DNA of 48,991 nt from Candidatus Moraniibacteriota bacterium (GCA_013334765.1 JAAXWW010000007.1:1-48991); one strand, 5' to 3'; positions 38,093-47,550 are shown, numbered from the stretch's first letter. Numbers and translations are program-made. Notes: generated from the letters alone by a model not told the origin.

Positions 38093-38170
38093 TGATTACG
38101 GTTGTATCTGCCTATCATTATAGTCTATAATATGATATATAAGAAAGCGCCGCGGCTATTTTTGAAAAAT

Positions 38171-38635
38171 ATGGACAAAAAAACTATAATGCATCTTTTC
38201 GAGGACAATGAGCTCAATATCAGCGTGCTCTATGCTCTCTATGCCAAGCATATCCCCGGCAAGCAATCGTTTTGGGATGGTATATCCAAAGAGGAAATCG
38301 CTCACGCCAGTGAAGTGAGGAAAGCAGCGGAGGAGATGGGCGGATGGGATATCATAGGGGAAAACAAATTCACTCGCGGAGTCGTCAAGAACGTCATGGA
38401 TTTCGTGATGGAAGAGATCAAGAAAGCCCAAAAAGGAAACATTTCGCATTCCGAGGCGCTCCGGACGGCTCTTCGCATCGAGCGTTCCATGTTGGAAAAG
38501 AAATGCTTCGACATATTCATCCCGGCCAACGTGACGATAAAGAAAATGCTTGATCGGCTGAACGGGGACACGGAACGTCATGTCGCGATGCTTTTGAATG
38601 AAATGAAGAAAAGCAAGCTGACACTTGAAAAATAG
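38171..38635 (+). CDS. Ferritin-like/rubrerythrin-type helical protein
   Basis: ELNISVLYALYAKHIPGKQSFWDGISKEEIAHASEV...RIERSMLEKKCF...DTERHVAML. Upstream ATG 38132 abuts a TATAAT box. Confidence 0.65.
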   Translation: MDKKTIMHLFEDNELNISVLYALYAKHIPGKQSFWDGISKEEIAHASEVRKAAEEMGGWDIIGENKFTRGVVKNVMDFVMEEIKKAQKGNISHSEALRTALRIERSMLEKKCFDIFIPANVTIKKMLDRLNGDTERHVAMLLNEMKKSKLTLEK

Positions 38636-38769
38636 CGGTTGGCGAGAGGATGCTTGCCGCTAGGTTCTGGCATAAGGCTTTCTGTTCTTATCTTTGCAAT
38701 ATCCATAAAACAGTAGACATCTTCTCAACATTCCCTTGTTAATGCTTTAGGGCGTGCTACAATATTCTC

Positions 38770-39051
38770 ATGGAAACAATTATGAAAGCCGATATATTCT
38801 TTTTCATTTCTTCGATCGCATCGATCGTTTTGACGCTGCTTCTTTCACTGGCTCTTTTCTATTTCATCAAAGCCGGAAGGAACCTGTATATAATAACCGA
38901 GAAGCTGCATGAGCATTTCAAGGATTCGGAAGAATTCGTTCTCGATCTGAGGGAGCGGCTTGAAAGAAATCTTCTTTTCCGCATGTTTTTCCCTTCGATG
39001 AAACCGAGAAGGCGCGAGAAGAAAACAAGGAAAAGGAACGACGAAGAATAA
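38770..39051 (+). CDS. Small membrane protein
   Basis: One TM segment and basic C-terminus, precedes YtxH-like gene. Confidence 0.6.
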   Translation: METIMKADIFFFISSIASIVLTLLLSLALFYFIKAGRNLYIITEKLHEHFKDSEEFVLDLRERLERNLLFRMFFPSMKPRRREKKTRKRNDEE

Positions 39052-39068
39052 TTTTTTAAATAAAAAAA

Positions 39069-39479
39069 ATGGAAAAGAAAACTGTGAAAAAGAAAACCGG
39101 CGGATCCGATGTCGCTAAGTTCGCCGTGATCGGAGCGAGCCTTGCCGGGCTTGCGGCATCCGCCTATTTCCTCTTCGGACCGAAGGGGAAAAAGCACAGG
39201 CAGCAGGCGAAGGCTTGGGCGATCAAGATGAAGGGCGAAGTCATCGAGAAGCTCGAGAAGGCGCGCGAAATCACTGAGCCCGTATATCTTGAAATCATAG
39301 ACACGGTGGCTGGCGAATACAAGAAAGGCAAGAAGGCCAGCCAGTCGGAAATAGAAGAGTTGGCAGCCGATCTCAAGAAACACTGGAAATCGATGAGTAA
39401 ATTGGCGATGGCAGCCAAGAAGGATATTTCCAAAGATGCCTCCAAGATCGTGAAATCAGTCAAGAAAGCCGCCCGCTAG
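39069..39479 (+). CDS. YtxH-like protein
   Basis: FAVIGASLAGLAASAYFLFGPKGKKHRQQAKAWAIKMKGEVIEKL. Confidence 0.65.
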   Translation: MEKKTVKKKTGGSDVAKFAVIGASLAGLAASAYFLFGPKGKKHRQQAKAWAIKMKGEVIEKLEKAREITEPVYLEIIDTVAGEYKKGKKASQSEIEELAADLKKHWKSMSKLAMAAKKDISKDASKIVKSVKKAAR

Positions 39480-39495
39480 CTGACATATCTGTCAT

Positions 39496-39529
39496 AAAAA
39501 GACTCGCTGTCCTGGCGAGTCTTTTTTTT
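39496..39529 (+). terminator. Intrinsic terminator
   Basis: AAGACTCGC-tgtcctg-GCGAGTCTTTTTTTT. Confidence 0.88.
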
Positions 39530-39562
39530 GTGCTGCAACATGAAGGCGGCTATCCCTGGCTG

Positions 39563-39772
39563 TCATTTCAAGATGCCAGGAACGTCTTTTATTGAATGGA
39601 ATATCTTTGCCAATGTCGTAATGGCTATGGCTGCGATGACCGAAGCTCCGATAGCCGAGCCTATGCCGATGAAAATTCCGCGTAGGAAGTTCTTGCGCAA
39701 TGAATTGGAACTCCCGATCTGCTTTTCCAAATCGGAGATGCTTTTTATTAATTCTTGATATTCATCAGTCAT
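39563..39772 (-). CDS. Small membrane protein (DUF5665-like)
   Basis: LRKNFLRGIFIGIGSAIGASVIAAIAITTLAKI. Confidence 0.65.
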   Translation of the reverse strand: MTDEYQELIKSISDLEKQIGSSNSLRKNFLRGIFIGIGSAIGASVIAAIAITTLAKIFHSIKDVPGILK

Positions 39773-39883
39773 GACGTTTTTTTGTTGATTCAATAGGATG
39801 TTCGTACGCATCCATTATATCAGGGCTGGTTATGTTTGTCATGATACGCTGCCGAAACGATCAATTGGCAATGATTCCAATCA

Positions 39884-41662
39884 TCAGCTCGCTCTTTCTC
39901 CGTGCATCAGCATATCTACCGCGTGCTGCATGGAACCGGCATTGGTAACATGCCCGGCATTGACGAAGAATATGCAGTCGGCATTCTCGATGGTGTTGAG
40001 GCGATGGGCGATGATGACCTTGGTAGTCTTTTGCGGCAGCTTGCCGATGATCTCTTCGAGCAGCTGTTCCGTGACGGTATCGATATTGGCAGTCGCTTCA
40101 TCCAGTATGAGGATATCCGGATTCCTGAGAACGGCTCTTATGAAAGCGATGATCTGCTTCTGCCCGAGGCTCATCGAGTCGCCGCTTGAAGCGACGCGGG
40201 TATCCAACCCTTCGGGGAAACGGGACATCAGTTTCATGAGGCCTGATGCCTTGATGGCCTCGTCGATCTCGTCGCTTCCGGATCCGGCATAATCATCATT
40301 GCCATAAAGAATATTCTCCCGAACGGTCCCGTTGAACAGGAAGGGATCCTGCAGGATGAATCCGATTTTCTTGGCCCGTTCGCGTGATTCGTATGAGCGG
40401 ATATCCCTTCCTTCCAGGAATACTGTTCCCTCGGAAGGGTCATAGAGCCGTGCCATAAGGGACGCGGTAGTAGTTTTTCCGCCACCGGTCGGTCCGACAA
40501 GGGCATATGTCTTTCCTTTTTCAAGCGACAGGCTGATGTTTTCCAAAACGCCTTTCCCTCCTTCATAGCGGAACGATACGTTCTTGAATTCCAACACGAA
40601 AGGCGATTCCGGATGCTGTCCGTCTGATTCTTCTCTTGGTATGGTTTCCATGTCCGGCTTGATATTGAGCACTTCCGAGATACGGTCAAGCCCGGCCAGC
40701 GCCAGCTGGAGCGAAGGCCAGACAGAAGCGAGCTGACGGAGGGGAGTATAGAAATTGTTGACATAGAGCAGGAACCCGATGAGCAATCCGACGGTGAAAT
40801 CGCCGTGCTCGATAAGCCGGATGCCATAAGCCAGTACGGACAGCTGCGCCAAGGCCGAAACCAGGAGATATATCGGATTGAAGACATTGCCTGCTATTCC
40901 GGAAGAAACGGAAGCGGAATAGTTCTTCTCGTTGGCTTCCTTGAAGCGTTCCCTGAAATAGTCGAGACGGTTGAAAGCCACGATCACCTTGAAATTGGCG
41001 ATGCTTTCCTGTATTTCTCCGCTCATGCCTCCGAGTGCCCGCAGGCTTTTCAAATTGGCGCGTTTGACCCACGGCGAAAGAAGCCGGGTCACTATCATGG
41101 CTGCTGCTGCCGGAATCAGTGCCATGATTCCGAGTTTCGGATTTATGATGACGATGAATATCGCTGTGCCGGCCATCAGGACGATGCTGCTTACGAATTG
41201 CATGAGCGCTTGCGAGAAGAACTGGTTCAGCTTGTCGGTGTCATTGTTGATGCGCGATATCAGGTCGCCGGATTTGTTCTGATTGAAGAAGGCGACCGGA
41301 AGCTCCTGCAGTTTGGCGAATATCTTGTTGCGCAGGTTGAAAAGCAGCCTTCTTCCCATGCCTCCCATGGTTATTATCTGTAGATAGTTGGCAATGAGCC
41401 CGATGATGAAGATGATGGCAAGGAGTCCGGAAAAGGAAAGCACCCCGTGGAAGTCGTGGCCGGCAATGTATGTATCTACGATGCGGGCGATGATGATCGG
41501 CGAGATGAGCGAGGTAGCTGAATTGGCCAGCGCGGCGGTCATTGAGACCGCTAATGTCCGCTTCTCTTCCGCCATCAAAGGCACAAGGCGCCGCCAAGCC
41601 GTCTTGATCACGCCTTTCCTTTTCTCTTTTTCAATGTCGGTTTTGGTAAGTGAATAATCCAT
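39884..41662 (-). CDS. ABC exporter half-transporter, subunit 2
   Basis: TM domain; VGPTGGGKTTTASL, MSLGQKQIIAF, DILILDEATANID. Confidence 0.93.
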   Translation of the reverse strand: MDYSLTKTDIEKEKRKGVIKTAWRRLVPLMAEEKRTLAVSMTAALANSATSLISPIIIARIVDTYIAGHDFHGVLSFSGLLAIIFIIGLIANYLQIITMGGMGRRLLFNLRNKIFAKLQELPVAFFNQNKSGDLISRINNDTDKLNQFFSQALMQFVSSIVLMAGTAIFIVIINPKLGIMALIPAAAAMIVTRLLSPWVKRANLKSLRALGGMSGEIQESIANFKVIVAFNRLDYFRERFKEANEKNYSASVSSGIAGNVFNPIYLLVSALAQLSVLAYGIRLIEHGDFTVGLLIGFLLYVNNFYTPLRQLASVWPSLQLALAGLDRISEVLNIKPDMETIPREESDGQHPESPFVLEFKNVSFRYEGGKGVLENISLSLEKGKTYALVGPTGGGKTTTASLMARLYDPSEGTVFLEGRDIRSYESRERAKKIGFILQDPFLFNGTVRENILYGNDDYAGSGSDEIDEAIKASGLMKLMSRFPEGLDTRVASSGDSMSLGQKQIIAFIRAVLRNPDILILDEATANIDTVTEQLLEEIIGKLPQKTTKVIIAHRLNTIENADCIFFVNAGHVTNAGSMQHAVDMLMHGERAS

Positions 41663-41663
41663 A

Positions 41664-43433
41664 TTATTTTTCTTGGCTTGATTCGTATTCGCTGGTGCTG
41701 CGCTGTGATTGGAATATCTGGACGTATTCCGGGGATGACTGCATCAGCTCGTCATGGGTTCCCTTGGTCAGCAGCTCTCCTTCCATAAGAAGGATGATCT
41801 GATCATAGTGTTCGATGGATGAAATCTTCTGAGTGACCGAAACGAGGGTGATGTCCGGATAGTTCCTGGCGATATTCTCAAGTATTTTTTTCTCCGTGCT
41901 GCTGTCGACGCGCGCGGTGAAATCGTCCAAAAGGAGGATTTTCGGATCAAGCGCTAGGGCGCGAGCGAGCATGATGCGCTGCTTCTGTCCTCCCGACAGG
42001 CTGGTTCCGCGTTCCGAGGCCATGGTTTTCAATTTCTTAGGCAGTGATTCGACATAGTCTTTCAGCTCGGCGGTTTCTATGGCTTTTTCGATATTTTCCT
42101 TTCTGATGCTGCTGCTGAAGGCGATATTCTCCTTGAGGCTCAGATTGAAAATGACACTGTCTTGGAAAACGAATCCGATCCGGCTGTGCAGGCTTTCCTT
42201 GTCGTATTCATCCAGCCTTTTGCCATCGAAAAGTATTTCTCCCGATGAGGGTTCCGTTAGGCCGATTATCGAATAGAGGAGCTGGGTTTTTCCGGCCGCT
42301 GTCGGTCCTATGATGGCTGTCCTGCTTCCGCGCGGCACCGACAGGGAAACATTCCTGAGTGCTGATTTTCCGGCGAAGCTTATCGACAGATCCCTGACTT
42401 CTATGTTCCCGCTGATGGCGGCTTTCAGTTTCCCGCTTTTCTTCTTGAGGGGAGCATCCAGGACTAGCAGGATGCGCTCATAGGAAGCCTGGGCCTGAGC
42501 GACAAGATTGCTGACGAATCCCAGGATGATTATCGGGAAGATGAGGATGGCCAGATAGCTGTTGAAGGCCGTGAAACTGCCAAGCGTCATGTCTCCTTGA
42601 ATGACAAAATGGCCTCCCAGGATGATTATGACGAGCGTCGCGACATTGGTGAAGAAGTTTATGACCGGAATCAGGCTTGAAAACAGCTTCAGTATCTCAA
42701 AGCTGATATCCCTTGCCTGGGTGTTCGCGGCAAGGAATTTGCTGCTCTCATGCTTTTGCGAATCAAGCAATCTGACCAGCGCCGCTCCCAGGATGCTTTC
42801 GCTGATAACCTTATTGAGCCAATCTATGGATTCCTGCACCCGCAGGAACAGTTTGCGCACTTTCCTGAATACGAAAAAGAAAGTCAGTCCGATGACGGGC
42901 ATGACGGAGAGCACTGCCAATGCTAGTTTCCAGTCAGTGAGGATGAGCAGCACCGATACTCCTATGATCAGGAACACGGATGAGATGATCGACGGCACCG
43001 CCATCGAAACGAAAGTCTTGATGGCATCGACATCCGAAGTCAGGTTGGTGAGGAGCTTGGCAGGCGTGGCGGTCTCGATATATGAATAGGGCTGAACCGA
43101 TATCTTGGCTGCGATGTTGCTGCGCATGTCGCGCGCGACCCGCTCCGAGGCGATGACTTGCGCGACATTCTGCAAGTATGTGAAAACGAAAATGAGCACC
43201 GCGATAACGGAAAATTCCACAACCAGCTTCTCGATGGAAAAAGACCCGATGGAATAGTCATCGATAGCGCCAGCTATTATCTTCGGAACGGAGATGGATA
43301 GGGCGTTGGCGGCTATGGTGAGGAATATGAGAAGCGCGATGATTCCGGAATAGTCCTTCAGCAAGCCGAAAAGGCTTTTGGAGGGGGTTCCAATGACAGG
43401 ATTATTGTTTTTTGATTTTTTATCTTTACGCAT
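41664..43433 (-). CDS. ABC exporter half-transporter, subunit 1
   Basis: IGPTAAGKTQLLYS, TSLSGGQKQRIMLARAL, KILLLDDFTARVD. Confidence 0.93.
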   Translation of the reverse strand: MRKDKKSKNNNPVIGTPSKSLFGLLKDYSGIIALLIFLTIAANALSISVPKIIAGAIDDYSIGSFSIEKLVVEFSVIAVLIFVFTYLQNVAQVIASERVARDMRSNIAAKISVQPYSYIETATPAKLLTNLTSDVDAIKTFVSMAVPSIISSVFLIIGVSVLLILTDWKLALAVLSVMPVIGLTFFFVFRKVRKLFLRVQESIDWLNKVISESILGAALVRLLDSQKHESSKFLAANTQARDISFEILKLFSSLIPVINFFTNVATLVIIILGGHFVIQGDMTLGSFTAFNSYLAILIFPIIILGFVSNLVAQAQASYERILLVLDAPLKKKSGKLKAAISGNIEVRDLSISFAGKSALRNVSLSVPRGSRTAIIGPTAAGKTQLLYSIIGLTEPSSGEILFDGKRLDEYDKESLHSRIGFVFQDSVIFNLSLKENIAFSSSIRKENIEKAIETAELKDYVESLPKKLKTMASERGTSLSGGQKQRIMLARALALDPKILLLDDFTARVDSSTEKKILENIARNYPDITLVSVTQKISSIEHYDQIILLMEGELLTKGTHDELMQSSPEYVQIFQSQRSTSEYESSQEK

Positions 43434-43478
43434 AGGAATCTATTTTACCATTTTTTGTGACCCATATGAATGCGATGC

Positions 43479-44447
43479 TTATTTAGCTAGGATCATATTG
43501 AACAGATAGCCTGTGAAAATTATCCCGGCGCCGACTATTCCGGCAAAGATAAGGATAAGTTTCGACTTCATGACCTTTTTCAAGATCATGAATTCCGGAA
43601 GCGACAGCGCTGTTATAGCCATCATGAAGGCCAAGGCGGTTCCCATAGCTACGCCCTTTTCGGTGAGCGCGCTGACAAGCGGGATTACGCCTGCCGCATT
43701 GGAATAAAGGGGGACACCTATAAGGACTGCCACCGGCACTGCATACCATTTGTCACTCCCGGCATATTGAGCCAAGAAGTCAGTCGGCACATAGCCGTGG
43801 ATCCACGCGCCCAGGCCGACGCCGACTGCCACATACAGCCAAACCTTCCTTATGATGTTGGAAGCATAAGATTCGGCATATCTGATCCTTCCTTTCCAGT
43901 TCGGTTCCGGGAGATTGCGATCCGTCGCGTTTCCACTAAGAGCGAATTCTTTCACTAGCGACCTGACATTCATTTCTTCGATGATTATACCCGAAAATAT
44001 GGCGATCAGGAGACCGCTTATGATATATATCAAAGCTATTTTCCAGCCGAACATTCCCAAAAGCAGCACGAGAGCCACTTCATTAATCATGGGCGAGGCG
44101 ACCAAAAAAGAAAAAGTAGTCCCAAGCGGCACGCCAGCCTGCACGAAGCCCATGAATAATGGCACTGCCGAACAGGAGCAAAAGGGAGTGATAATACCCA
44201 AAAGTGAAGCCAATATGTTGCCGACATATTTTTTCTCATGCGACAGAATATCTCTGATCCGTTCCTTGGGCAAAAACGATCTTATGATCGAGACTGCAAA
44301 GATTATCACGAACAGAAGCAGAAAGATCTTAGTCGTGTCGAAAATGAAGAAGTTGACCGCGCCGGCCAAGAGCGTTCCTTGGGCAATACTGAACACAGAA
44401 TAAGTCAGCCAGTCAGCAAGAAGCTGGATGGGATAGAAGATGTCCAT
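43479..44447 (-). CDS. Permease (ArsP/YraQ-like, DUF318 family)
   Basis: GIITPFCSCSAVPLFMGFVQAGVPLGTTFSFLVASPMINEVALV. Confidence 0.87.
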   Translation of the reverse strand: MDIFYPIQLLADWLTYSVFSIAQGTLLAGAVNFFIFDTTKIFLLLFVIIFAVSIIRSFLPKERIRDILSHEKKYVGNILASLLGIITPFCSCSAVPLFMGFVQAGVPLGTTFSFLVASPMINEVALVLLLGMFGWKIALIYIISGLLIAIFSGIIIEEMNVRSLVKEFALSGNATDRNLPEPNWKGRIRYAESYASNIIRKVWLYVAVGVGLGAWIHGYVPTDFLAQYAGSDKWYAVPVAVLIGVPLYSNAAGVIPLVSALTEKGVAMGTALAFMMAITALSLPEFMILKKVMKSKLILIFAGIVGAGIIFTGYLFNMILAK

Positions 44448-44454
44448 AAATCTG

Positions 44455-44763
44455 TTATCTTATTATTTTATTGAGTATTTTCTTGCAGTCCCTGATGGCT
44501 TTCCTGTCCAGGCTGTAGCGGATGAATTTGCCTTCCCTGGTTTCAAGCAAAAGACCGTTATTCTTCAGCTGTTTCAGGTGATGGGAAGCCAATTTGTCCG
44601 ATATGCCCACTTCGGAAAAGATCTCGCATACGCATCTCGATCCGCCTTGCAGGACGCAGATTATTTTCAGCCTGTTCGGATCAGAAACAGCGCGAAGAAA
44701 GGCATATGCCTTGGCGATATCGGTCGCTTCCCCGGAGCTTTTAGCGCAGCACTCGAATCCCAT
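44455..44763 (-). CDS. ArsR-family metalloregulator
   Basis: SDPNRLKIICVLQGGSRCVCEIFSEVGISDKLASHHLKQLKNNGLL; start at 44763 preferred because the operator overlaps Met at 44775. Confidence 0.9.
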   Translation of the reverse strand: MGFECCAKSSGEATDIAKAYAFLRAVSDPNRLKIICVLQGGSRCVCEIFSEVGISDKLASHHLKQLKNNGLLLETREGKFIRYSLDRKAIRDCKKILNKIIR

Positions 44764-44768
44764 AATGA

Positions 44769-44820
44769 ATATCATCCTAATTTATATTAGAATGATATGC
44801 TTATCCGCGTGGGATGTCAA
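44769..44820 (-). promoter_or_regulatory. ArsR-type operator ATATCATcCTAAT-ttat-ATTAGaATGATAT overlapping promoter TTGACA-N17-TATCAT
   Basis: 12/13 inverted repeat 44769-44781/44786-44798; -35 complement 44815-44820, -10 complement 44792-44797. Confidence 0.75.
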
Positions 44821-44829
44821 AGGCGGTTT

Positions 44830-45333
44830 TCACTCGTGAATCGATCCGATGAATTCCGCTATCTCCTTGTCGGATTTCAATATCACGATTCTCTTTTCAT
44901 TCTTCACCTCATCCATCCTTTGCAATATCTCCTTCCTGCTCGTCATGCGGAATTTCCAAAGTGTCCATTTCATAAGTTCAAAGGTGACCCTCTCTTCGCA
45001 CCCTGCAATCAGGTCCGCTCTCTTGTTATCGAACCGGCGCTTCAGGATGCGGTAGAAACAGACAAGAGGGGAGCGATCCAGGAAGATTATAGTGTCGGCT
45101 GCCGGAAAGCGGATGTCCATAGTGTTTCGGTAGTTTCCGTCCATAATCCATTCTTCTTTTTTGACCAATCTTCTCACTTTTTCCCTGAATACTTCCCGGT
45201 CGGTCCTGGTCCAGTCCGGTTGCCAGTATTCCTGGTCGAGATGAACAAGCTCGATGCCTAGGCGGTCATGGAGCTGTTTTGCGAAAGTGGATTTTCCGGC
45301 TCCGCACGAGCCGATGACGAGGATCCGTTTCAT
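44830..45333 (-). CDS. P-loop NTPase of the adenylate kinase/FlaR-like type
   Basis: ILVIGSCGAGKSTFAKQLHDRLGIELVHLDQEYWQPDW...WIMDGNYRNTMDIRFPAADTIIFLD. Confidence 0.85.
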   Translation of the reverse strand: MKRILVIGSCGAGKSTFAKQLHDRLGIELVHLDQEYWQPDWTRTDREVFREKVRRLVKKEEWIMDGNYRNTMDIRFPAADTIIFLDRSPLVCFYRILKRRFDNKRADLIAGCEERVTFELMKWTLWKFRMTSRKEILQRMDEVKNEKRIVILKSDKEIAEFIGSIHE

Positions 45334-45369
45334 ATTGGCATTTTTGAAGCTTTATTCATATCAAGTATA

Positions 45370-45396
45370 CAAAAAAATCGCCAGAATAGCGATTTT
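45370..45396. terminator. Hairpin terminator
   Basis: aaaaaATCGCcagaataGCGATttt. Confidence 0.6.
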
Positions 45397-45402
45397 AGTA
45401 AA

Positions 45403-45424
45403 GGCTCCGAAGTCTGGAAGAAGT
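45403..45424 (+). repeat. 22-bp exact direct repeat, copy 1
   Basis: GGCTCCGAAGTCTGGAAGAAGT, also at 47391..47412. Confidence 0.93.
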
Positions 45425-45504
45425 TGGAACTTATTTCAAGAATCGCACATTCATATTACCACAGCGTCGGATTTAGTTAATTAACCCCGATCAACTCTAA
45501 ATGG

Positions 45505-46557
45505 CTAGAGCTTTTTATATCGACTGCCCCTGCCCATTCCCACCCTTTCAATCAATTTCAAAGTGACCAGGCGGGACAGCGCCTGTTTCAATGTCGCCAT
45601 AGGGATTGAATCTTTAAGAAGTTTGCTGATTTCGGAAACGCTTAATGTATCTATCTCAAATAGTTGATAAATCGCAAGCTGTTTTTCTGAAAGCAGTTTC
45701 TCAGGCTGGTCTTCTTCCATTATCGCCTTGGCTTTTTTGATTTGCTCTAGCAGAGCGTCCAGCAAGAAATTGAGCCAAGGCGTGATGTCCTCCAGCTTTG
45801 TCTTATGTTTGGACTGAGTTTTTCTGAGAGCCAAATAATAGTCTATTTTACGTTCTTCAATGATTTCATCCAGGGAAACGTAGGGGACATAGGTATAGCC
45901 GGTTTTCAGGAGCAGTAATGTGGTCAATGCTCTTGAAAGTCTGCCGTTTCCATCACGAAAGGGATGGATTGCTAAGAATTCAAAGATGAAATTGGCTATC
46001 AGAATGAGCGGGTGCGTTTCTTTCTTCTCCATTTCTCCATTCAGCCAGAAAAGCACATCGTCCATTTCTTTTTTAGTAAGATATGGTTTGGTCGGCTCAA
46101 AAATGACAACCTCCGTGCCATCTTCTTTGCGCATAACCACCATATTATCAGATGTTTTGTAATTGCCCTTGTGAGTCTTATCTTTTTCGGAAAAGTTAAG
46201 CAAGATCTTGTGGAAATGCAGAATCTGGTCCTCAGTGATTTTGAGGGTTTTCCAATTATCGAAGATTCTTCCCAATAGGTCAGCATAGCCAGCCACCTCT
46301 TGGGCATCTCTGCCTTTCGGAGGAGTTGATTTCAAGCCTTGAATGAGTCTGGACACTTCTTCATCGGACATTCTGGAGCCTTCAATGCGCGTAGATGCTC
46401 CAGTGCTAGTAATGAGTACACTTCGTTTAAGCCTGCCCAATGTTTGCGGACTAAGGCGTAAACTGCCTTTCCATAGGCCTTTAAACTCATCTATCTGGGT
46501 TATCTTTTGGAGTATTTCTTGGCTTATAATAGCCCTTTTTGCAAATCTGTTTTCCAT
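45505..46557 (-). CDS. Fic-domain protein (class II type) with C-terminal winged helix
   Basis: HPFRDGNGRLSR catalytic motif; inhibitory-helix motif STRIEG; C-terminal LSVSEISKLL...ALSRLVTLKLIERVGMGRGSRYK. Confidence 0.93.
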   Translation of the reverse strand: MENRFAKRAIISQEILQKITQIDEFKGLWKGSLRLSPQTLGRLKRSVLITSTGASTRIEGSRMSDEEVSRLIQGLKSTPPKGRDAQEVAGYADLLGRIFDNWKTLKITEDQILHFHKILLNFSEKDKTHKGNYKTSDNMVVMRKEDGTEVVIFEPTKPYLTKKEMDDVLFWLNGEMEKKETHPLILIANFIFEFLAIHPFRDGNGRLSRALTTLLLLKTGYTYVPYVSLDEIIEERKIDYYLALRKTQSKHKTKLEDITPWLNFLLDALLEQIKKAKAIMEEDQPEKLLSEKQLAIYQLFEIDTLSVSEISKLLKDSIPMATLKQALSRLVTLKLIERVGMGRGSRYKKL

Positions 46558-46563
46558 ATTGTT

Positions 46564-46615
46564 ATCGTATATATTTAACTATATCCAATTATATACGATT
46601 ATAGCTGTTAGTCAA
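46564..46615 (-). promoter_or_regulatory. Fic promoter TTGACT-N16-TATAAT with inverted repeat ATCGTATATA-N16-TATATACGAT
   Basis: -35 complement 46610-46615, -10 complement 46588-46593; arms 46564-46573 and 46590-46599. Confidence 0.65.
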
Positions 46616-46767
46616 GTCTCGAGTTTTATTGATATATATCTTTTAGGAATTATTTTCCTGATTGTTCCAATTCAGCGCCATCGAATTCTTATAAAATAAA
46701 AAAGGCAACCTCTTGAGGCGGGTTGCCGAAGCTTCTTGGTAGAAGCAGCCTTTTAAGACACTGTATT

Positions 46768-47205
46768 TCAGCTACTGGGTTTCAATATGGCTTTTCGCAT
46801 GTTTTCCTCAACCTGCCTGGCCACGTCATGAGCCAGCTTGTCATGTCCGAGACTCTCTTTGATTTTCGAGATGAGAAAACCGATTGCCCCTGATTCCGTC
46901 ATAGCGTCTGCTCTGCTGAGCCCAGCTATGTAGAAGTTTACGTTAGTAGGGGCTCGCCCATGAACAAGCTCAATGTCTCGGGTTTCGATTTTTGTCAGAT
47001 AATACACATCCATATCGATGCCGATCTCGAAGATCGAATATCTTTCAAAGTCGGGATAATGAATTATCAAGTACACCTTCCGCCGATTTTCGGTGTCCAG
47101 GTAGCAGCGGCAATGCCTGTTTGGCAGATCCACTTGGAAAATCATCGTCATTTTTTTGATCTTCTCTGTGTCCAATCTTCGATAATCGTCCAATCGTAGT
47201 TTCAC
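46768..47205 (-). CDS. Hypothetical protein
   Basis: 145-aa ORF, GTG start behind AAGGAGGTTCCCC. Confidence 0.65.
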   Translation of the reverse strand: MKLRLDDYRRLDTEKIKKMTMIFQVDLPNRHCRCYLDTENRRKVYLIIHYPDFERYSIFEIGIDMDVYYLTKIETRDIELVHGRAPTNVNFYIAGLSRADAMTESGAIGFLISKIKESLGHDKLAHDVARQVEENMRKAILKPSS

Positions 47206-47358
47206 GGGGAACCTCCTTGAGGCTTTTGGATGGTTATTTTTTCAAGTTACAGTCTGCCATAAAAAAGCAGTTCTTCATGATAGCAGGTATATATATTTAT
47301 GCAATGTATTGTACAGTTAACAGTAATAGGTAACATTTGGTATGATATGGGGTAACAA

Positions 47359-47387
47359 AAAATAAGGCGTGTTTAAGCCTTATTTTC
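47359..47387. terminator. Hairpin terminator
   Basis: AAAATAAGGCgtgtttaaGCCTTATTTT. Confidence 0.75.
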
Positions 47388-47390
47388 ACT

Positions 47391-47412
47391 GGCTCCGAAG
47401 TCTGGAAGAAGT
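47391..47412 (+). repeat. 22-bp exact direct repeat, copy 2
   Basis: GGCTCCGAAGTCTGGAAGAAGT. Confidence 0.93.
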
Positions 47413-47550
47413 CATAACTTTATTGATAACCTGAAGACATAATTTGTATGGCCGATTGACCGATTGCTAATAATTGATTAGTATTAGTGATGATCTTTTA
47501 AAACATAATATATGATCATTTTGCGAATTAACCGCTGAAAAAGGAGGCAG

